Under the pieces are notes generated by a model. That model was not told the DNA's origin and did not search any database. It worked only from the letters and a program-made list of their open reading frames with translations. From the NCBI GenBank assembly GCA_004353515.1, contig SMNZ01000009.1, positions 47,815 to 111,814 on the forward strand: 64,000 nucleotides of DNA, in the 5' to 3' direction. Position 1 is the first letter of the stretch; each line of letters begins with the position of its first letter. A program made the translations under genes and the position numbers. This DNA comes from Alteromonadaceae bacterium M269 (GTDB taxonomy: Bacteria; Pseudomonadota; Gammaproteobacteria; Enterobacterales; Alteromonadaceae). Of the stretch, positions 1 through 9,705 are shown piece by piece.

Positions 1-1480
1 TCTTTTTGGTGAAACCAAATTCGATATTAAAGCGGATCAAGTTGAAGCTAGGACCTTTTTTGCTAACCTCGTAAGTGGAAGTCCATACAGTGTAGCGATA
101 CACCCTGAGGTTCAAGGGCAAATTACCTTAGATCTAAAACAAGTGCCTTTATCAGAGGTGTTTGATTTAGTGGCCGATATTTACGGGTATGACATTCAAC
201 GTAAGCGCAATGTCTACCGAGTTTTTCCTGCAGGCATGCGTACAGAGACCTTTGTTGTTAATTATCTTCAGTTGCAACGTATTGGTATTACTCAATCTAG
301 TGTGACGTCTGGTGGTGTTACTCAAACTGGTGGTGGAGCTAACGGCAATGGCAACAATAACAACCTTAATGGTGGTTTTGGTGGCAACAACAACTTTAGC
401 GGCAATAACCTAGGTGGAAATAATTCGCTAGGTGGCGGCAATATTGGCGGTAATAACAATATTAACGGCACTAATATCGCTACAGTCTCAGAAACTGACT
501 TTTGGACAAACCTTAGAGAAACGCTTGAAACATTGATAGGCGAAGAAGGTGGAAGGGCTGTGGTTGTCTCACCACAAGCTGGCTTAGTCACAGTTCGTGC
601 AATGCCTGATGAGATAAGAGCTGTTAAGGCTTTCTTGAATACCACCGAAGAAAATATCCAGCGCCAAGTGATATTAGAAGCTCGCATCTTGGAAGTTTCT
701 CTTGAAGATGGTTATCAACAAGGGATTAATTGGACTCAAATATTGTCAAATGCAGGAAGTACTGATTTCCAATTCTCTCAGACAACAGCTGCATTAGGTA
801 ATGATACGAGTGCCGCTTTGGGGGGTGTGACCAATTTAGCTTTTGTTAATCAGGACTTTAGTGGTGTGATATCGCTACTGTCAACGCAGGGTAATGTTCA
901 AGTCCTATCTAGCCCACGTGTAACAGCAACCAATAATCAAAAAGCCATTATTAAGGTGGGCGATGATCAGTACTTTGTGACCGATATTTCTAATCAAAGC
1001 ACTATTACTGCGGCTGCAACGCAAACGACGCCTAATATAGAACTAACGCCTTTCTTTTCCGGTATTGCATTGGATGTCACTCCTCAGATTGATGAGTTAG
1101 GTAACGTGATGTTGCACGTGCATCCGTCAGTTATTGAGACGCAAGAACAGGAAAGAGTTATCACGCTGAACCAAGAACAATTTATTTTACCTCTGGCGCA
1201 GAGCAATATCCGTGAGTCTGATACCGTGATTCAAGCGCGCTCTGGTGAGATAGTTGTTATTGGTGGATTAATGCAATCTATCATTGAAAAAACGAATTCA
1301 AAAACACCGTTATTAGGCAGCATTCCAGGACTTGGTGAGTTATTTAAGAGTCGCCGTAGTGCTAAAATTAAGAAAGAGCTTATCATCTTAATAAAGCCTA
1401 CCGTTGTTGGCGCACATACATGGAAGCATGAAATTAAGAAAAGCAGGGAGCAAATGGCTGACTGGTTATATGTGAACTAG
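1..1480 (+). CDS. mshL: MSHA pilus secretin MshL, 5' end outside window
   Basis: Outer-membrane secretin ring through which the MSHA pilus leaves the cell. The frame is open from base 2 with no in-window start, so the N-terminus lies upstream; 492 residues are visible. The C-terminal half shows secretin features: VQVLSSPRVTATNNQKA, the GEIVVIGGLM stretch and a C-terminal LLGSIPGLGELFKSR motif followed by KKELIILIKP. An Asn/Gly-rich low-complexity insert lies at about 325-475, between the N-terminal domains and the secretin core. The stop is 4 bp before mshM, so the two are co-transcribed. Identity is firm from the motifs and the gene order. Confidence 0.93.
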   Translation, partial: LFGETKFDIKADQVEARTFFANLVSGSPYSVAIHPEVQGQITLDLKQVPLSEVFDLVADIYGYDIQRKRNVYRVFPAGMRTETFVVNYLQLQRIGITQSSVTSGGVTQTGGGANGNGNNNNLNGGFGGNNNFSGNNLGGNNSLGGGNIGGNNNINGTNIATVSETDFWTNLRETLETLIGEEGGRAVVVSPQAGLVTVRAMPDEIRAVKAFLNTTEENIQRQVILEARILEVSLEDGYQQGINWTQILSNAGSTDFQFSQTTAALGNDTSAALGGVTNLAFVNQDFSGVISLLSTQGNVQVLSSPRVTATNNQKAIIKVGDDQYFVTDISNQSTITAAATQTTPNIELTPFFSGIALDVTPQIDELGNVMLHVHPSVIETQEQERVITLNQEQFILPLAQSNIRESDTVIQARSGEIVVIGGLMQSIIEKTNSKTPLLGSIPGLGELFKSRRSAKIKKELIILIKPTVVGAHTWKHEIKKSREQMADWLYVN

Positions 1481-1484
1481 TGCC

Positions 1485-2396
1485 ATGTATCTTTATCATT
1501 TTGGTTTAAAAGAGTTACCGTTTACGCTAACGCCGAATACGAGCTACTTCTTTGGCTTGCCTAGCCATAAAGAAGCGCTTCAGGTGTTAACAACGGCTCT
1601 AAAAACTGGAGAAGGCTTCATCAAAGTTACCGGTGAAGTCGGAACCGGGAAAACCTTGATTTGTCGCAAGTTGCTCAATGAGCTTCCTGATCACTTTGGT
1701 CTTGCGTATTTACCTAACCCAAATTTGTCTCCTGAAGAATTGAGACGCGAAGTTGCGGCAGAATTAGGTGTAAATATTAGTGGTGACGTGAACCAGCAGG
1801 AGTTTACGCGCCTCATACATGAAAGACTGATTCAAATTAATCGAGCCAATAAATCTGTTGTACTTATTATTGACGAAGCTCAAGCCTTACCTAACGAGAG
1901 TATTGAGGCCTTGAGACTGTTTACCAACCTGGAGACCGAATCCCGTAAGCTCATTCACGTTGTACTCTTCGGGCAACCAGAATTGAATGACAAGTTGAAT
2001 CTGCCTGAATTAAGGCAGTTAAAGCAGCGTATTACCTTTAGTTATGAACTCAAAGCCATGGATTTGGATCAGCTGAAGCAATACGTTAAGCACCGTATGA
2101 CGGTGGCTGGTTTTAAAGGCGGTGAGGCGTTTAATGACCGCTGCTGTAAAAAGTTATACAAGGCAACAAAAGGAACGCCAAGGCTAGTGAACGTGCTGTG
2201 CCACAAAGCCTTGATGCTGGCTTATGGCGAAGGTAAAAGTCACGTTGAGCATAGCCATGTGGTGTTGGCAATTAAAGATACTGAAGCAACTTTTGTTTCT
2301 AGTCATAAGTTACTTTGGTTTAGTTGGTCTTTGTTAATTATTATCGCGATAGCAGGAGCAAGTACTTACTACTTATACCCAGAGGTGTGGGCATGA
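1485..2396 (+). CDS. mshM: MSHA biogenesis AAA ATPase MshM
   Basis: ExeA/GspA-type cytoplasmic ATPase with a C-terminal membrane anchor, 303 residues. Walker A is GEVGTGKT near residue 50 and Walker B is VVLIIDEAQ near residue 125. A hydrophobic segment (about residues 273-295, LLWFSWSLLIIIAIAG) ends the protein, whereas ExeA-like relatives often add a peptidoglycan-binding domain there. The stop overlaps the mshN start (ATGA), indicating translational coupling. In MSHA systems it is thought to help secretin or pilus assembly; that role is taken from the family. Confidence 0.92.
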   Translation: MYLYHFGLKELPFTLTPNTSYFFGLPSHKEALQVLTTALKTGEGFIKVTGEVGTGKTLICRKLLNELPDHFGLAYLPNPNLSPEELRREVAAELGVNISGDVNQQEFTRLIHERLIQINRANKSVVLIIDEAQALPNESIEALRLFTNLETESRKLIHVVLFGQPELNDKLNLPELRQLKQRITFSYELKAMDLDQLKQYVKHRMTVAGFKGGEAFNDRCCKKLYKATKGTPRLVNVLCHKALMLAYGEGKSHVEHSHVVLAIKDTEATFVSSHKLLWFSWSLLIIIAIAGASTYYLYPEVWA

Positions 2397-3625
2397 GTGT
2401 AGTTAATAAAATGCTTAACGATTTAGAAAACCGTGAGCAACAACAAGGTGTTGTAGCAGATTATCAGCCTCCTGAGAAAAAGAGGTCTCCATTAGTTTGG
2501 TTCTTGTTAATAGCTCTACTTATTGTGGCGGGGGCCGCTGCTTATATGCAGTTCGGTGCAGAGTTTTTGAAGCAAAGTGAGACTAATACTGTTGTGCAGA
2601 CCGCTGTCACTCCTCAACCCCAACCTGATGTTGTTCACACCAAAAGCGTAGGTTCGGAAACTGAAAATGAGGCACCGAGAGAAGTTTCATCTCGTGTTAG
2701 TCAAGCCTCTATCTCGTCGTTGGCTAAGATTGCTGAGCAGGATGCAATCAGGAACCAACAAGGTGAATCTGAAGAGCAAAGTGTTAGTACTGAGAGTCTT
2801 GATAATACCGACAGTGCTCTAGCTGAGCCTGAGGCGGTAGATAACCAGTCAGCTCAATCGCGGTTAACTGAGAACGCAGAAACAAGTGTTCAAACTCCCA
2901 GTGAAAACACGACTGTAGAATTAGAAGTGACTGAGCAGCCAGAACCTTCCATTGCTCAGGCCGAAGTTACTCCATCAAGCAATAAAGTCGGCCAAGATGA
3001 ACCTTCTGAACCAGAGCCACGATCCTCAATGGCTGTTAAGCCGTCAGAAATTAACCGTGACAGTGTTGAAGATATCAAGTTGTTAGCCCAGAAAGCATTA
3101 GCGGATAAGAACAGTCCTCAGGCGATAAATCTTTTGAGTCAGGTACTTAATGAACAGCCGGATAATGTGAATGCTCGTAAGCAGCTAGCATCGTTGTTTT
3201 TTGCTAATGGCGAATCAGGAAAAGCGGAGACGCTATTAAAATACGGTTTAGAACTTAATTCACAGCAGCACGACATTAGGCTCATGTTGGCAAGACTCTA
3301 TCAACTCAGTAAAAGGAATATCGAGGCTTTGAGTCTTTTAAGTGAGGTATCTCCTGATATCGTGCTCAATATTGATTATTACGGTCAACGTGCCTCATTG
3401 GCACAACAACTAAAGTCTTTTGAGCAAGCGCGAGAAGATTATTCAGCGCTGACATCTGTTGAACCTGAGCAGGCAAAATGGTGGTTAGGGTTAGGCATTT
3501 CGGCTGATAGTTTGAGTCAAACAGAGTTGGCCAGTGATGCCTATCGCAGAGCTCTTTCTTATAACCAGCTAGATGCGTCGGTCGCTAATTTTATGCAAAA
3601 GCGCCTTCGGGACTTAGGGAGATAA
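2393..3625 (+). CDS. mshN: MSHA biogenesis protein MshN (TPR protein)
   Basis: Inner-membrane-anchored TPR protein of 410 residues. The start at 2393 overlaps the mshM stop; an upstream in-frame start exists but would extend into mshM. After MSVVNKMLNDLENR there is one transmembrane segment (about residues 33-53), then a long acidic Ser/Glu/Gln-rich linker, then TPR-like helices from about residue 230 to the end (NARKQLASLFFANGESGKAE and following). It ends two bases before mshE. Order and architecture match MshN; its exact role in pilus assembly is not visible here. Confidence 0.9.
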   Translation: MSVVNKMLNDLENREQQQGVVADYQPPEKKRSPLVWFLLIALLIVAGAAAYMQFGAEFLKQSETNTVVQTAVTPQPQPDVVHTKSVGSETENEAPREVSSRVSQASISSLAKIAEQDAIRNQQGESEEQSVSTESLDNTDSALAEPEAVDNQSAQSRLTENAETSVQTPSENTTVELEVTEQPEPSIAQAEVTPSSNKVGQDEPSEPEPRSSMAVKPSEINRDSVEDIKLLAQKALADKNSPQAINLLSQVLNEQPDNVNARKQLASLFFANGESGKAETLLKYGLELNSQQHDIRLMLARLYQLSKRNIEALSLLSEVSPDIVLNIDYYGQRASLAQQLKSFEQAREDYSALTSVEPEQAKWWLGLGISADSLSQTELASDAYRRALSYNQLDASVANFMQKRLRDLGR

Positions 3626-3627
3626 CG

Positions 3628-5418
3628 ATGCAGCCTAAATTAAAAATGCGCTTAGGTGACCTGCTGGTTCATGAAAAAGTTATATCGTCTGAACAATTGC
3701 AACAAGCGTTGAGTTCGCAAAAAGAAACAGGGCGAAAACTAGGGCATACGCTTGTCGATCTGAATATGGTGACGGAAGACAGGCTTCTCAGCTTCTTAGC
3801 GCAACAACTGAATGTTCCTCTGATTGATATTTCTCAAAAGCAGCTCAGCACTCATACTGTGAAGTTGTTACCTGAGGTTCAAGCCCGCCGCTTTAGGGCT
3901 CTGGTGTTAGAGGATTTAGGCGACAAATTATTGGTTGGCATGGGTGACCCGGCTGACCTGGCTGCTCTTGATGCGATTAGTAATATCCTGCCCAAACCAG
4001 TTACTGTGGCCGTTGTTAAAGAAGCGCAGTTGCTCAACGCGTACGATAACGTTTACCGTCGCACCGATGATATTGTTGCTTTTGCGAAAGAGCTCGGTGA
4101 AGAAACGTCGGATGAGGGCGATTTTGAGTTCATCACGGGTGCTACTGGCGAGCAAGACACAGCTGTAGCTAGGCTTCTTCAATCCATTTTTGAAGATGCT
4201 GTGCAAACAAAAGCTTCTGATATTCATATAGAACCTGATGAAGGCATGCTGCGAATTCGACAACGGGTCGATGGTGTGCTGCAAGAGAATACTATTCCAG
4301 AGCGTAATATCGCGTCTGCACTGGTATTAAGATTGAAGTTGATGTCAGGACTCGATATCTCGGAGCGTCGTCTGCCGCAAGATGGCAGAACACAGATTAA
4401 GATAAAGGGGCACTCGATTGATGTTCGTGTCTCTACTATGCCTGTTCAAAATGGCGAGTCTGTGGTTATGCGTTTGCTTGACCAATCTGCAGGTATATTG
4501 ACGCTTGAGCAAACCGGTATGCCAAATACCATGTTGCATCGCTTCCGTAAGTTGCTACATCGACCGCATGGCATGATCTTGGTTACTGGACCTACGGGCT
4601 CTGGTAAAACAACAACCCTGTATGGTGCGTTGAGTGAACTCAATCAAGCGTCAGTTAAAATCATTACGGTTGAAGACCCTGTGGAATATCGTTTGCCACG
4701 GATTAATCAGGTACAAACGAACAAGAAAATTGGGCTCGATTTCTCGAACGTATTAAGAACCACATTACGTCAAGACCCTGACATTATCATGGTCGGTGAG
4801 ATGCGTGACCATGAAACGGTCGAAATTGGATTGCGAGGCGCTTTAACAGGTCACTTAGTTTTATCTACGCTGCATACCAATGACGCTATCAGTAGTGCGA
4901 TTCGCCTTTTAGATATGGGAGCCCCGGGCTATTTGGCTGCCAGTTCATTGCGAGCCATAGTGGCACAACGACTAGTCAGACGTAACTGCGACAACTGCCA
5001 AGTGGATTATGAGCCTAACGCCGAAGAGCAAGTTTGGCTTTCAAGTCTTGATAGTGATATGTCTAACGTACGGTTCAAGCGAGGCACCGGTTGTCAGAAC
5101 TGTAACCATACCGGATACCGGGGACGTGTGGGCGTGTTTGAACTGTTAGAAATGACAGAAAGCATGATGAATGCGCTTAAGAATAATGATACCACCGAGT
5201 TTAGTCAGGTTGCTCGATTGAGCCCAGGTTATGCGCCTCTGGCTAAGATGGCATTAACCTACGCCAAAATGGGAATTACATCGGTTGATGAAGTGCTCAA
5301 GCTAATCGAAATGGTTGCAGAGGATGAAGTCGTCGAAGAGACAGAACAAACGGTTGAAGCTGAAGTTAAGGGCGATGAATCAGAAGGTTTGTCACTAGAG
5401 GTAGAACCTAATGGCTAA
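3628..5418 (+). CDS. mshE: MSHA pilus extension ATPase MshE
   Basis: GspE/PilB-type assembly ATPase, 596 residues, which powers MSHA pilus extension. An N-terminal MshEN domain (about 1-150) is followed by the secretion ATPase core with Walker A GPTGSGKTTT, an Asp box around IITVEDPVEYR, Walker B DPDIIMVGEMRD and a His box LSTLHTND. A four-cysteine zinc motif (CDNCQ...CQNCNH) is present near residue 455. In Vibrio cholerae the MshEN domain binds cyclic di-GMP, so control by that messenger is likely but inferred. It overlaps mshG by 8 bp. Confidence 0.95.
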   Translation: MQPKLKMRLGDLLVHEKVISSEQLQQALSSQKETGRKLGHTLVDLNMVTEDRLLSFLAQQLNVPLIDISQKQLSTHTVKLLPEVQARRFRALVLEDLGDKLLVGMGDPADLAALDAISNILPKPVTVAVVKEAQLLNAYDNVYRRTDDIVAFAKELGEETSDEGDFEFITGATGEQDTAVARLLQSIFEDAVQTKASDIHIEPDEGMLRIRQRVDGVLQENTIPERNIASALVLRLKLMSGLDISERRLPQDGRTQIKIKGHSIDVRVSTMPVQNGESVVMRLLDQSAGILTLEQTGMPNTMLHRFRKLLHRPHGMILVTGPTGSGKTTTLYGALSELNQASVKIITVEDPVEYRLPRINQVQTNKKIGLDFSNVLRTTLRQDPDIIMVGEMRDHETVEIGLRGALTGHLVLSTLHTNDAISSAIRLLDMGAPGYLAASSLRAIVAQRLVRRNCDNCQVDYEPNAEEQVWLSSLDSDMSNVRFKRGTGCQNCNHTGYRGRVGVFELLEMTESMMNALKNNDTTEFSQVARLSPGYAPLAKMALTYAKMGITSVDEVLKLIEMVAEDEVVEETEQTVEAEVKGDESEGLSLEVEPNG

Positions 5419-6649
5419 ATTCAATTATACCGCGAGAAGTGCCAATGGCGCTCTAACGAGCGGTACATTGGAAGCTGCCGATCAGAATGCTGCTGCACAA
5501 ATTTTGTTTAGCCGTAGCGTAACCCCTATTGATATTAAGCTACAGACAGGCCGTGAAGCTTCTACCGACAATAGTTCAGATGACGAAGTTATATCGTTCT
5601 GGGTGAAGAAAGTATCACTCGAAGATTTGGTGATTTTTGCCAGACAAATGTATTCCCTGGCAAAGTCAGGTATACCCATACTGAGAGCTGTTAATGGATT
5701 AGCTGACAGCACTAACTCTAAGCGTATGCGCGTTGCGTTGATTGATGTTTCGCGTCAATTGGAAAGAGGTAGAAACCTGTCTAGTGCTTTGAATGGTCAC
5801 CCTGAAATCTTTAACCAACTCTTTGTTAGCATTGTTCATGTTGGTGAGAACACAGGTAACTTAGATCAAGCATTTCTGCAATTGTCTGAGTACTTAGAAA
5901 GAGAACAAGAAACTCGTAAACAAATTAAGTCTGCGACGCGATACCCGATGTTTGTGATGATCGCTATTGTGATTGCTTTGGTCGTTATGAACATCTTCGT
6001 TATTCCTAACTTCGCCAACCTCTTTTCGCGCTTAGGTGCAGATTTACCTGTCATGACCAAGTTCTTGATAGGCATGTCCAATGTGTTTGTGAACTACTGG
6101 CAATTTATGCTGGTTGGTGTTGTAGCGCTCGTCTTTTTTATTCGGCGATACCTAAATACTGAAAGTGGTCGTTATCGTTGGGACAGAATGCAGCTCAGGC
6201 TGCCTGCTGTGGGCGATATTATTGAACGTAGTTTGCTGGCACGTTTTTCGCGCAGTTTCTCGATGATGGTGTCATCGGGTGTACCCATGACAAGCGCATT
6301 GAATTTGGTGGCGGATGCCGTATCCAATGCCTATATGGCCGACAAAATTATTGGTATGCGTTTGAGTATTGAAAAAGGCGAGAGCCTTTCACGTGTTGCG
6401 TTAGCAAGTGGTTTGTTTACGCCACTTGTATTGCAGATGATTAATGTTGGGGAAGAAACCGGAAGGGTCGATGAGCTCTTAGCTGATTCTGCTGAATACT
6501 ATGAGCGAGAAGTCGACTATGACCTTAAATCTCTAACATCGAAGATAGAACCCATATTGATCGGTGTTGTTGCCATTATGGTTTTGGTGCTAGCACTTGG
6601 AATATTCACACCTATGTGGGATCTCATGGGGGCGTTCCGTGGCCGTTAA
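5411..6649 (+). CDS. mshG: MSHA inner-membrane platform protein MshG
   Basis: GspF/PilC-type polytopic platform protein, 412 residues. It carries the duplicated T2SSF domain, visible as paired motifs (FARQMYSLAKSGIPILRAV near residue 75 and FSRSFSMMVSSGVPMTSAL near 280), each followed by a VGEETG/VGENTG turn. Membrane segments lie around residues 175-195, 225-245 and 380-400. It couples MshE to pilin insertion in the inner membrane. Its 3' end overlaps the GTG start of mshF. Confidence 0.94.
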   Translation: MAKFNYTARSANGALTSGTLEAADQNAAAQILFSRSVTPIDIKLQTGREASTDNSSDDEVISFWVKKVSLEDLVIFARQMYSLAKSGIPILRAVNGLADSTNSKRMRVALIDVSRQLERGRNLSSALNGHPEIFNQLFVSIVHVGENTGNLDQAFLQLSEYLEREQETRKQIKSATRYPMFVMIAIVIALVVMNIFVIPNFANLFSRLGADLPVMTKFLIGMSNVFVNYWQFMLVGVVALVFFIRRYLNTESGRYRWDRMQLRLPAVGDIIERSLLARFSRSFSMMVSSGVPMTSALNLVADAVSNAYMADKIIGMRLSIEKGESLSRVALASGLFTPLVLQMINVGEETGRVDELLADSAEYYEREVDYDLKSLTSKIEPILIGVVAIMVLVLALGIFTPMWDLMGAFRGR

Positions 6650-7136
6650 GGGCGAATACAGACAACACACGTTATTGATTAACTGTGTGATTGTCATTGC
6701 GTTTTTTGCCTTGATAAGCACCTTGGTTTGGTATCTGTATGAAAGTGAACCAGATATGGAACGAACAGCCATGGAAGTGCTTAAAAAACAATTTGCTACC
6801 AGTGTGACTAATGCTCATTGGCAATGGCGAGCAGAAGGTGAGCCTAACCGAATTGTGTTGGTTCACTATGATGCTGAAGGTAAAGAAACAAATAGGCGCC
6901 CGATTGAAATGGGACACCTTGGTTACCCTAGGGTAGAACCTAGTAGTGCGGGATGTGGGAAATTATGGCGAATGGTATTGGACATTCCACTTACCATAAA
7001 CAGAATGAAAGTCTATGCCGAGTATTACGATGGCATAGCGATTAACGACAACGTACTAGATTCATATTGTCGTTTTAAGTTGTTAAATGGCCCTCAATTT
7101 GATTACAAGATTTATCGTGGTCAGATTGTTAAGTAG
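6639..7136 (+). CDS. mshF: MSHA biogenesis protein MshF
   Basis: Small inner-membrane protein of 165 residues with one N-terminal transmembrane segment (LLINCVIVIAFFALISTLVWYLY) and a periplasmic domain with two cysteines. The start chosen is GTG at 6639, which overlaps the mshG stop and has a GGGGG run about 8 bases upstream; a longer frame begins at 6597 but lies inside mshG. The name rests on position between mshG and mshB and on the domain pattern; function is poorly known in the family. Confidence 0.75.
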   Translation: MAVKGEYRQHTLLINCVIVIAFFALISTLVWYLYESEPDMERTAMEVLKKQFATSVTNAHWQWRAEGEPNRIVLVHYDAEGKETNRRPIEMGHLGYPRVEPSSAGCGKLWRMVLDIPLTINRMKVYAEYYDGIAINDNVLDSYCRFKLLNGPQFDYKIYRGQIVK

Positions 7137-7199
7137 CGCACCTAAGATCAAAGACTCTAGTGTGATGCGATTTTATTTTATTGATGTTTTGAGGATGCA

Positions 7200-7802
7200 A
7201 TGATGCGTAAATCAACCCAAGCTGGTTTCTCATTAATTGAGCTAGTGATAGTGGTAATCATATTAGGCTTATTGGCTGCGACGGCCTTACCTCGCTTTTT
7301 AGACGTCACTGAAGATGCAGAAGATGCGACAACTGAGGGTGTTGCTGGTGGTTATGCAACAGGAGTGGGCTTAATACGAGCGCAATGGGAATTAGAAGGG
7401 CGACCTCAGGATAATGGCGGCGCCAATGCAACTTTTGTCACCATTGGTGGCATTCAGCTAGGTGTTGATAGAGATACCGGGTACCCAACGGGCTCGCTAC
7501 TTAACGATAACAGTTCGGAAGATGTTCAAATTACCTCCGCAGACTGTGAGAGCATTTTTAATCTTATTTTACAAAGTGCGCCACCTATTAGTGATAACTT
7601 CGCAGATGTGGCTTTCGATAACTTTAGATATTTCACCAATGTAAGCAATGGCACAGGTACAGAGGGCAACGACGTCTGTTTTTATTATCTGATACAGACT
7701 ATTCGTAATGCGCCTATTGAGCCTACAGACACAACGGTCGGTAACGGTTTTTTATATGACCCAAGAATCGGTCAGGTTGTGGTGTTTAGTAACAACCAAT
7801 AA
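7200..7802 (+). CDS. mshB: MSHA minor pilin MshB
   Basis: Type IV prepilin-like protein, 200 residues. The class III leader ends in QAG|FSLIELVIVVIILG, with the prepilin peptidase site after Gly and Glu at mature position 5, followed by the hydrophobic stalk helix. Cysteines in the C-terminal half may form the pilin disulfide loop. A GAGG ribosome site precedes two consecutive ATG codons at 7200 and 7203, so the start could be either. Position before mshA supports MshB. Confidence 0.85.
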   Translation: MMRKSTQAGFSLIELVIVVIILGLLAATALPRFLDVTEDAEDATTEGVAGGYATGVGLIRAQWELEGRPQDNGGANATFVTIGGIQLGVDRDTGYPTGSLLNDNSSEDVQITSADCESIFNLILQSAPPISDNFADVAFDNFRYFTNVSNGTGTEGNDVCFYYLIQTIRNAPIEPTDTTVGNGFLYDPRIGQVVVFSNNQ

Positions 7803-7919
7803 TACGACTAAATAGCTATTGATTAATGTGAACGAAGATTTGATGCTTTAAAGGTATAGACATCACCAGTTTTTAGGGATTTATTTGCGACTTTTTATTT
7901 TAATACTGAGGAAATAACC

Positions 7920-8459
7920 ATGAAAAAACCACAACAACAAAAAGGTTTTACGCTAATTGAATTGATTATCGTAATTATCATTTTGGGCATATTAGCTGTT
8001 ACAGCAGCACCAAGATTTCTTGATCTAAGCTCAGATGCTCGTACTTCTGCTATGCAGGGGGTTTTAGGGGCAGTCCGTTCGAGCTCACAGATTGCGCATG
8101 CAGCATTACTTGTACGTACTGGAGATGTAACTATTGAAGGTGTTGCGATACAAACAACCACTCCAGATGTGCAAGCAATTGGCGACTATGCATTAGCTGA
8201 AGATATGTGTGATTTGATCGGTTTAACTACGGATGATGGAGCAGCTGGAGCAATTGGTACGCAAGGGACACCTGGTACTCAAGAAGATGGCGATTCACTA
8301 GATTGTGCTGTAGCTAGCAATGTGCTTACTATAACTGACAATGCTGCGACTGATCCCGCTACATGCGTTGTTACATATGCAGAAGCAACAGTCACTGGTA
8401 CGGCTCCTAATATAGTGATTACACCACCAGTTATTGGAGCTGTTATTACTGGTTGTTAA
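7920..8459 (+). CDS. mshA: MSHA major pilin MshA
   Basis: Major structural pilin, 179 residues. The leader MKKPQQQKG is cut before [27 protein letters not shown], a typical MshA stalk, and cysteines in the globular part (CDL near 98, LDC near 125, ATC near 142 and the C-terminal Cys) could form disulfides. A strong GAGGAAATAACC ribosome site lies just before the ATG. The 117-bp gap after mshB is the first real spacer in the operon and may hold its own promoter, as expected for an abundant subunit, but I cannot fix one. Confidence 0.88.
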   Translation: MKKPQQQKGFTLIELIIVIIILGILAVTAAPRFLDLSSDARTSAMQGVLGAVRSSSQIAHAALLVRTGDVTIEGVAIQTTTPDVQAIGDYALAEDMCDLIGLTTDDGAAGAIGTQGTPGTQEDGDSLDCAVASNVLTITDNAATDPATCVVTYAEATVTGTAPNIVITPPVIGAVITGC

Positions 8460-8524
8460 TTGTTGGTTAATAGCTGGGTTCAGTTAACAAGTATTAACTA
8501 AAGAATAGTCAGTGTAGAGGTAAT

Positions 8525-9040
8525 ATGATGAAGTCTGGTTTTACGCTAGTTGAGTTAGTCGTCACCATCATTATTATCTCTATACTAGGTACTTTCGCCT
8601 TTTCTCGGTTTGCGGGTAATACGGGATTTTCCGAAGTCACGTTTCAAGAAAGGCTAGTGTCAGCATTGCGCAATATCCAGCAACGCGCAATGCAAGACAC
8701 ACGAACTGCAACTATCTATCAATTTAACTTTTCTACCTCTCCTCCGGCCTTTGGTCCATCTACTGATTTAAGCGGCAGTACAACGATCTCGTTTGATGTT
8801 AATGAAGATTTTCTGTCGACCGATGGCTTTGATGAAATTAGTGGTGAAAACGTTAATCTGGTTCTGAGCGACCAATCTTCTTCTTTTACTTCGATTCGAT
8901 TTAATTCTTTGGGTGTGCCGCTAACACTCAATGGTGCATCTGTCGTAGGGCAATGTGCTAATGGATGTCAGATTGATTTTGTCGGTGAACAGGTTGCGAG
9001 TGTTTGTATTGAATCGCAAGGTTATATTCGCAAATGCTAA
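8525..9040 (+). CDS. mshC: MSHA minor pilin MshC
   Basis: Prepilin-like protein of 171 residues with a very short leader (MMKSG) before FTLVELVVTIIIISILGTFAFSRF. The globular domain has GspH-like character and cysteines near the C-terminus. Start may be ATG 8525 or 8528. It overlaps mshD by 7 bp. Minor pilins of this type prime pilus assembly in the inner membrane; the assignment to MshC is by order. Confidence 0.83.
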   Translation: MMKSGFTLVELVVTIIIISILGTFAFSRFAGNTGFSEVTFQERLVSALRNIQQRAMQDTRTATIYQFNFSTSPPAFGPSTDLSGSTTISFDVNEDFLSTDGFDEISGENVNLVLSDQSSSFTSIRFNSLGVPLTLNGASVVGQCANGCQIDFVGEQVASVCIESQGYIRKC

Positions 9041-9705
9041 AGTACTCTCGACACAAGGGGTTTACTCTTATTGAGCTTGTTATAGGTATCGTTGCTTTTG
9101 CCATCGTAATTACCTTGGTAACTGGTCTGATATTGCCCCAAGCTAGCCGCAGTATCGATCCTATCTTTCAGGTTCGAGCCACAGAATTGGCGCAAGGTTT
9201 ATTAAGTGAAATAAATGCCAAAGCTTTTGATGAGTCATCAAATCAGTCAATTGGCGGCAGCGTACGTTGTAATGAAAATATTCCTGTCATCGATCCCGTA
9301 ACGCGAGTAGAAACTCCGCCAGATACCGTGTTGGATGATCCTGGCGAATTCCCTTGTACACTATCAAGGGATTTAGGGAATGTAGAAGAAGTCCCTCCAG
9401 GCTCAGGTAATTTTGTTACTGAGACACGAGACCAATTTGATGATGTTGATGACTTTAATGGTTTGTCAGTATCTGGTGCAGGGATTGTGAATTCCTTAGG
9501 TGAGGGAATATCGCTAGGCGCGCTTAACCTTTACGAAGGTTTTCAAGTGCAGGTTAGTGTGTTTTATGACAGTAACTTTGATGGCATTAATGATGATGCT
9601 GGCAATACTGGCACTGTAAGTGGCAACGTAAAGTTTATTGGCGTCTTAGTGACAACGCCTAATAACGACACACTTCAATTTTCCAGCTACCGGACGAATT
9701 TCTAA
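9034..9705 (+). CDS. mshD: MSHA minor pilin MshD
   Basis: Prepilin-like protein, 223 residues, with the cleavage region [22 protein letters not shown]. It is larger than MshB or MshC, with an acidic, Asp/Gly-rich distal part (about 115-190) that could bind calcium; that is only a composition remark. It overlaps both neighbours (7 bp with mshC, 1 bp with mshO), so it is part of a translationally coupled minor pilin block. Confidence 0.83.
   Translation: MLKYSRHKGFTLIELVIGIVAFAIVITLVTGLILPQASRSIDPIFQVRATELAQGLLSEINAKAFDESSNQSIGGSVRCNENIPVIDPVTRVETPPDTVLDDPGEFPCTLSRDLGNVEEVPPGSGNFVTETRDQFDDVDDFNGLSVSGAGIVNSLGEGISLGALNLYEGFQVQVSVFYDSNFDGINDDAGNTGTVSGNVKFIGVLVTTPNNDTLQFSSYRTNF

Noticed and set aside
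322..687. A 121-codon - strand frame opposite mshL
   Set aside because: It is Leu/Pro-rich only because it is the complement of the Asn/Gly-repeat tract.
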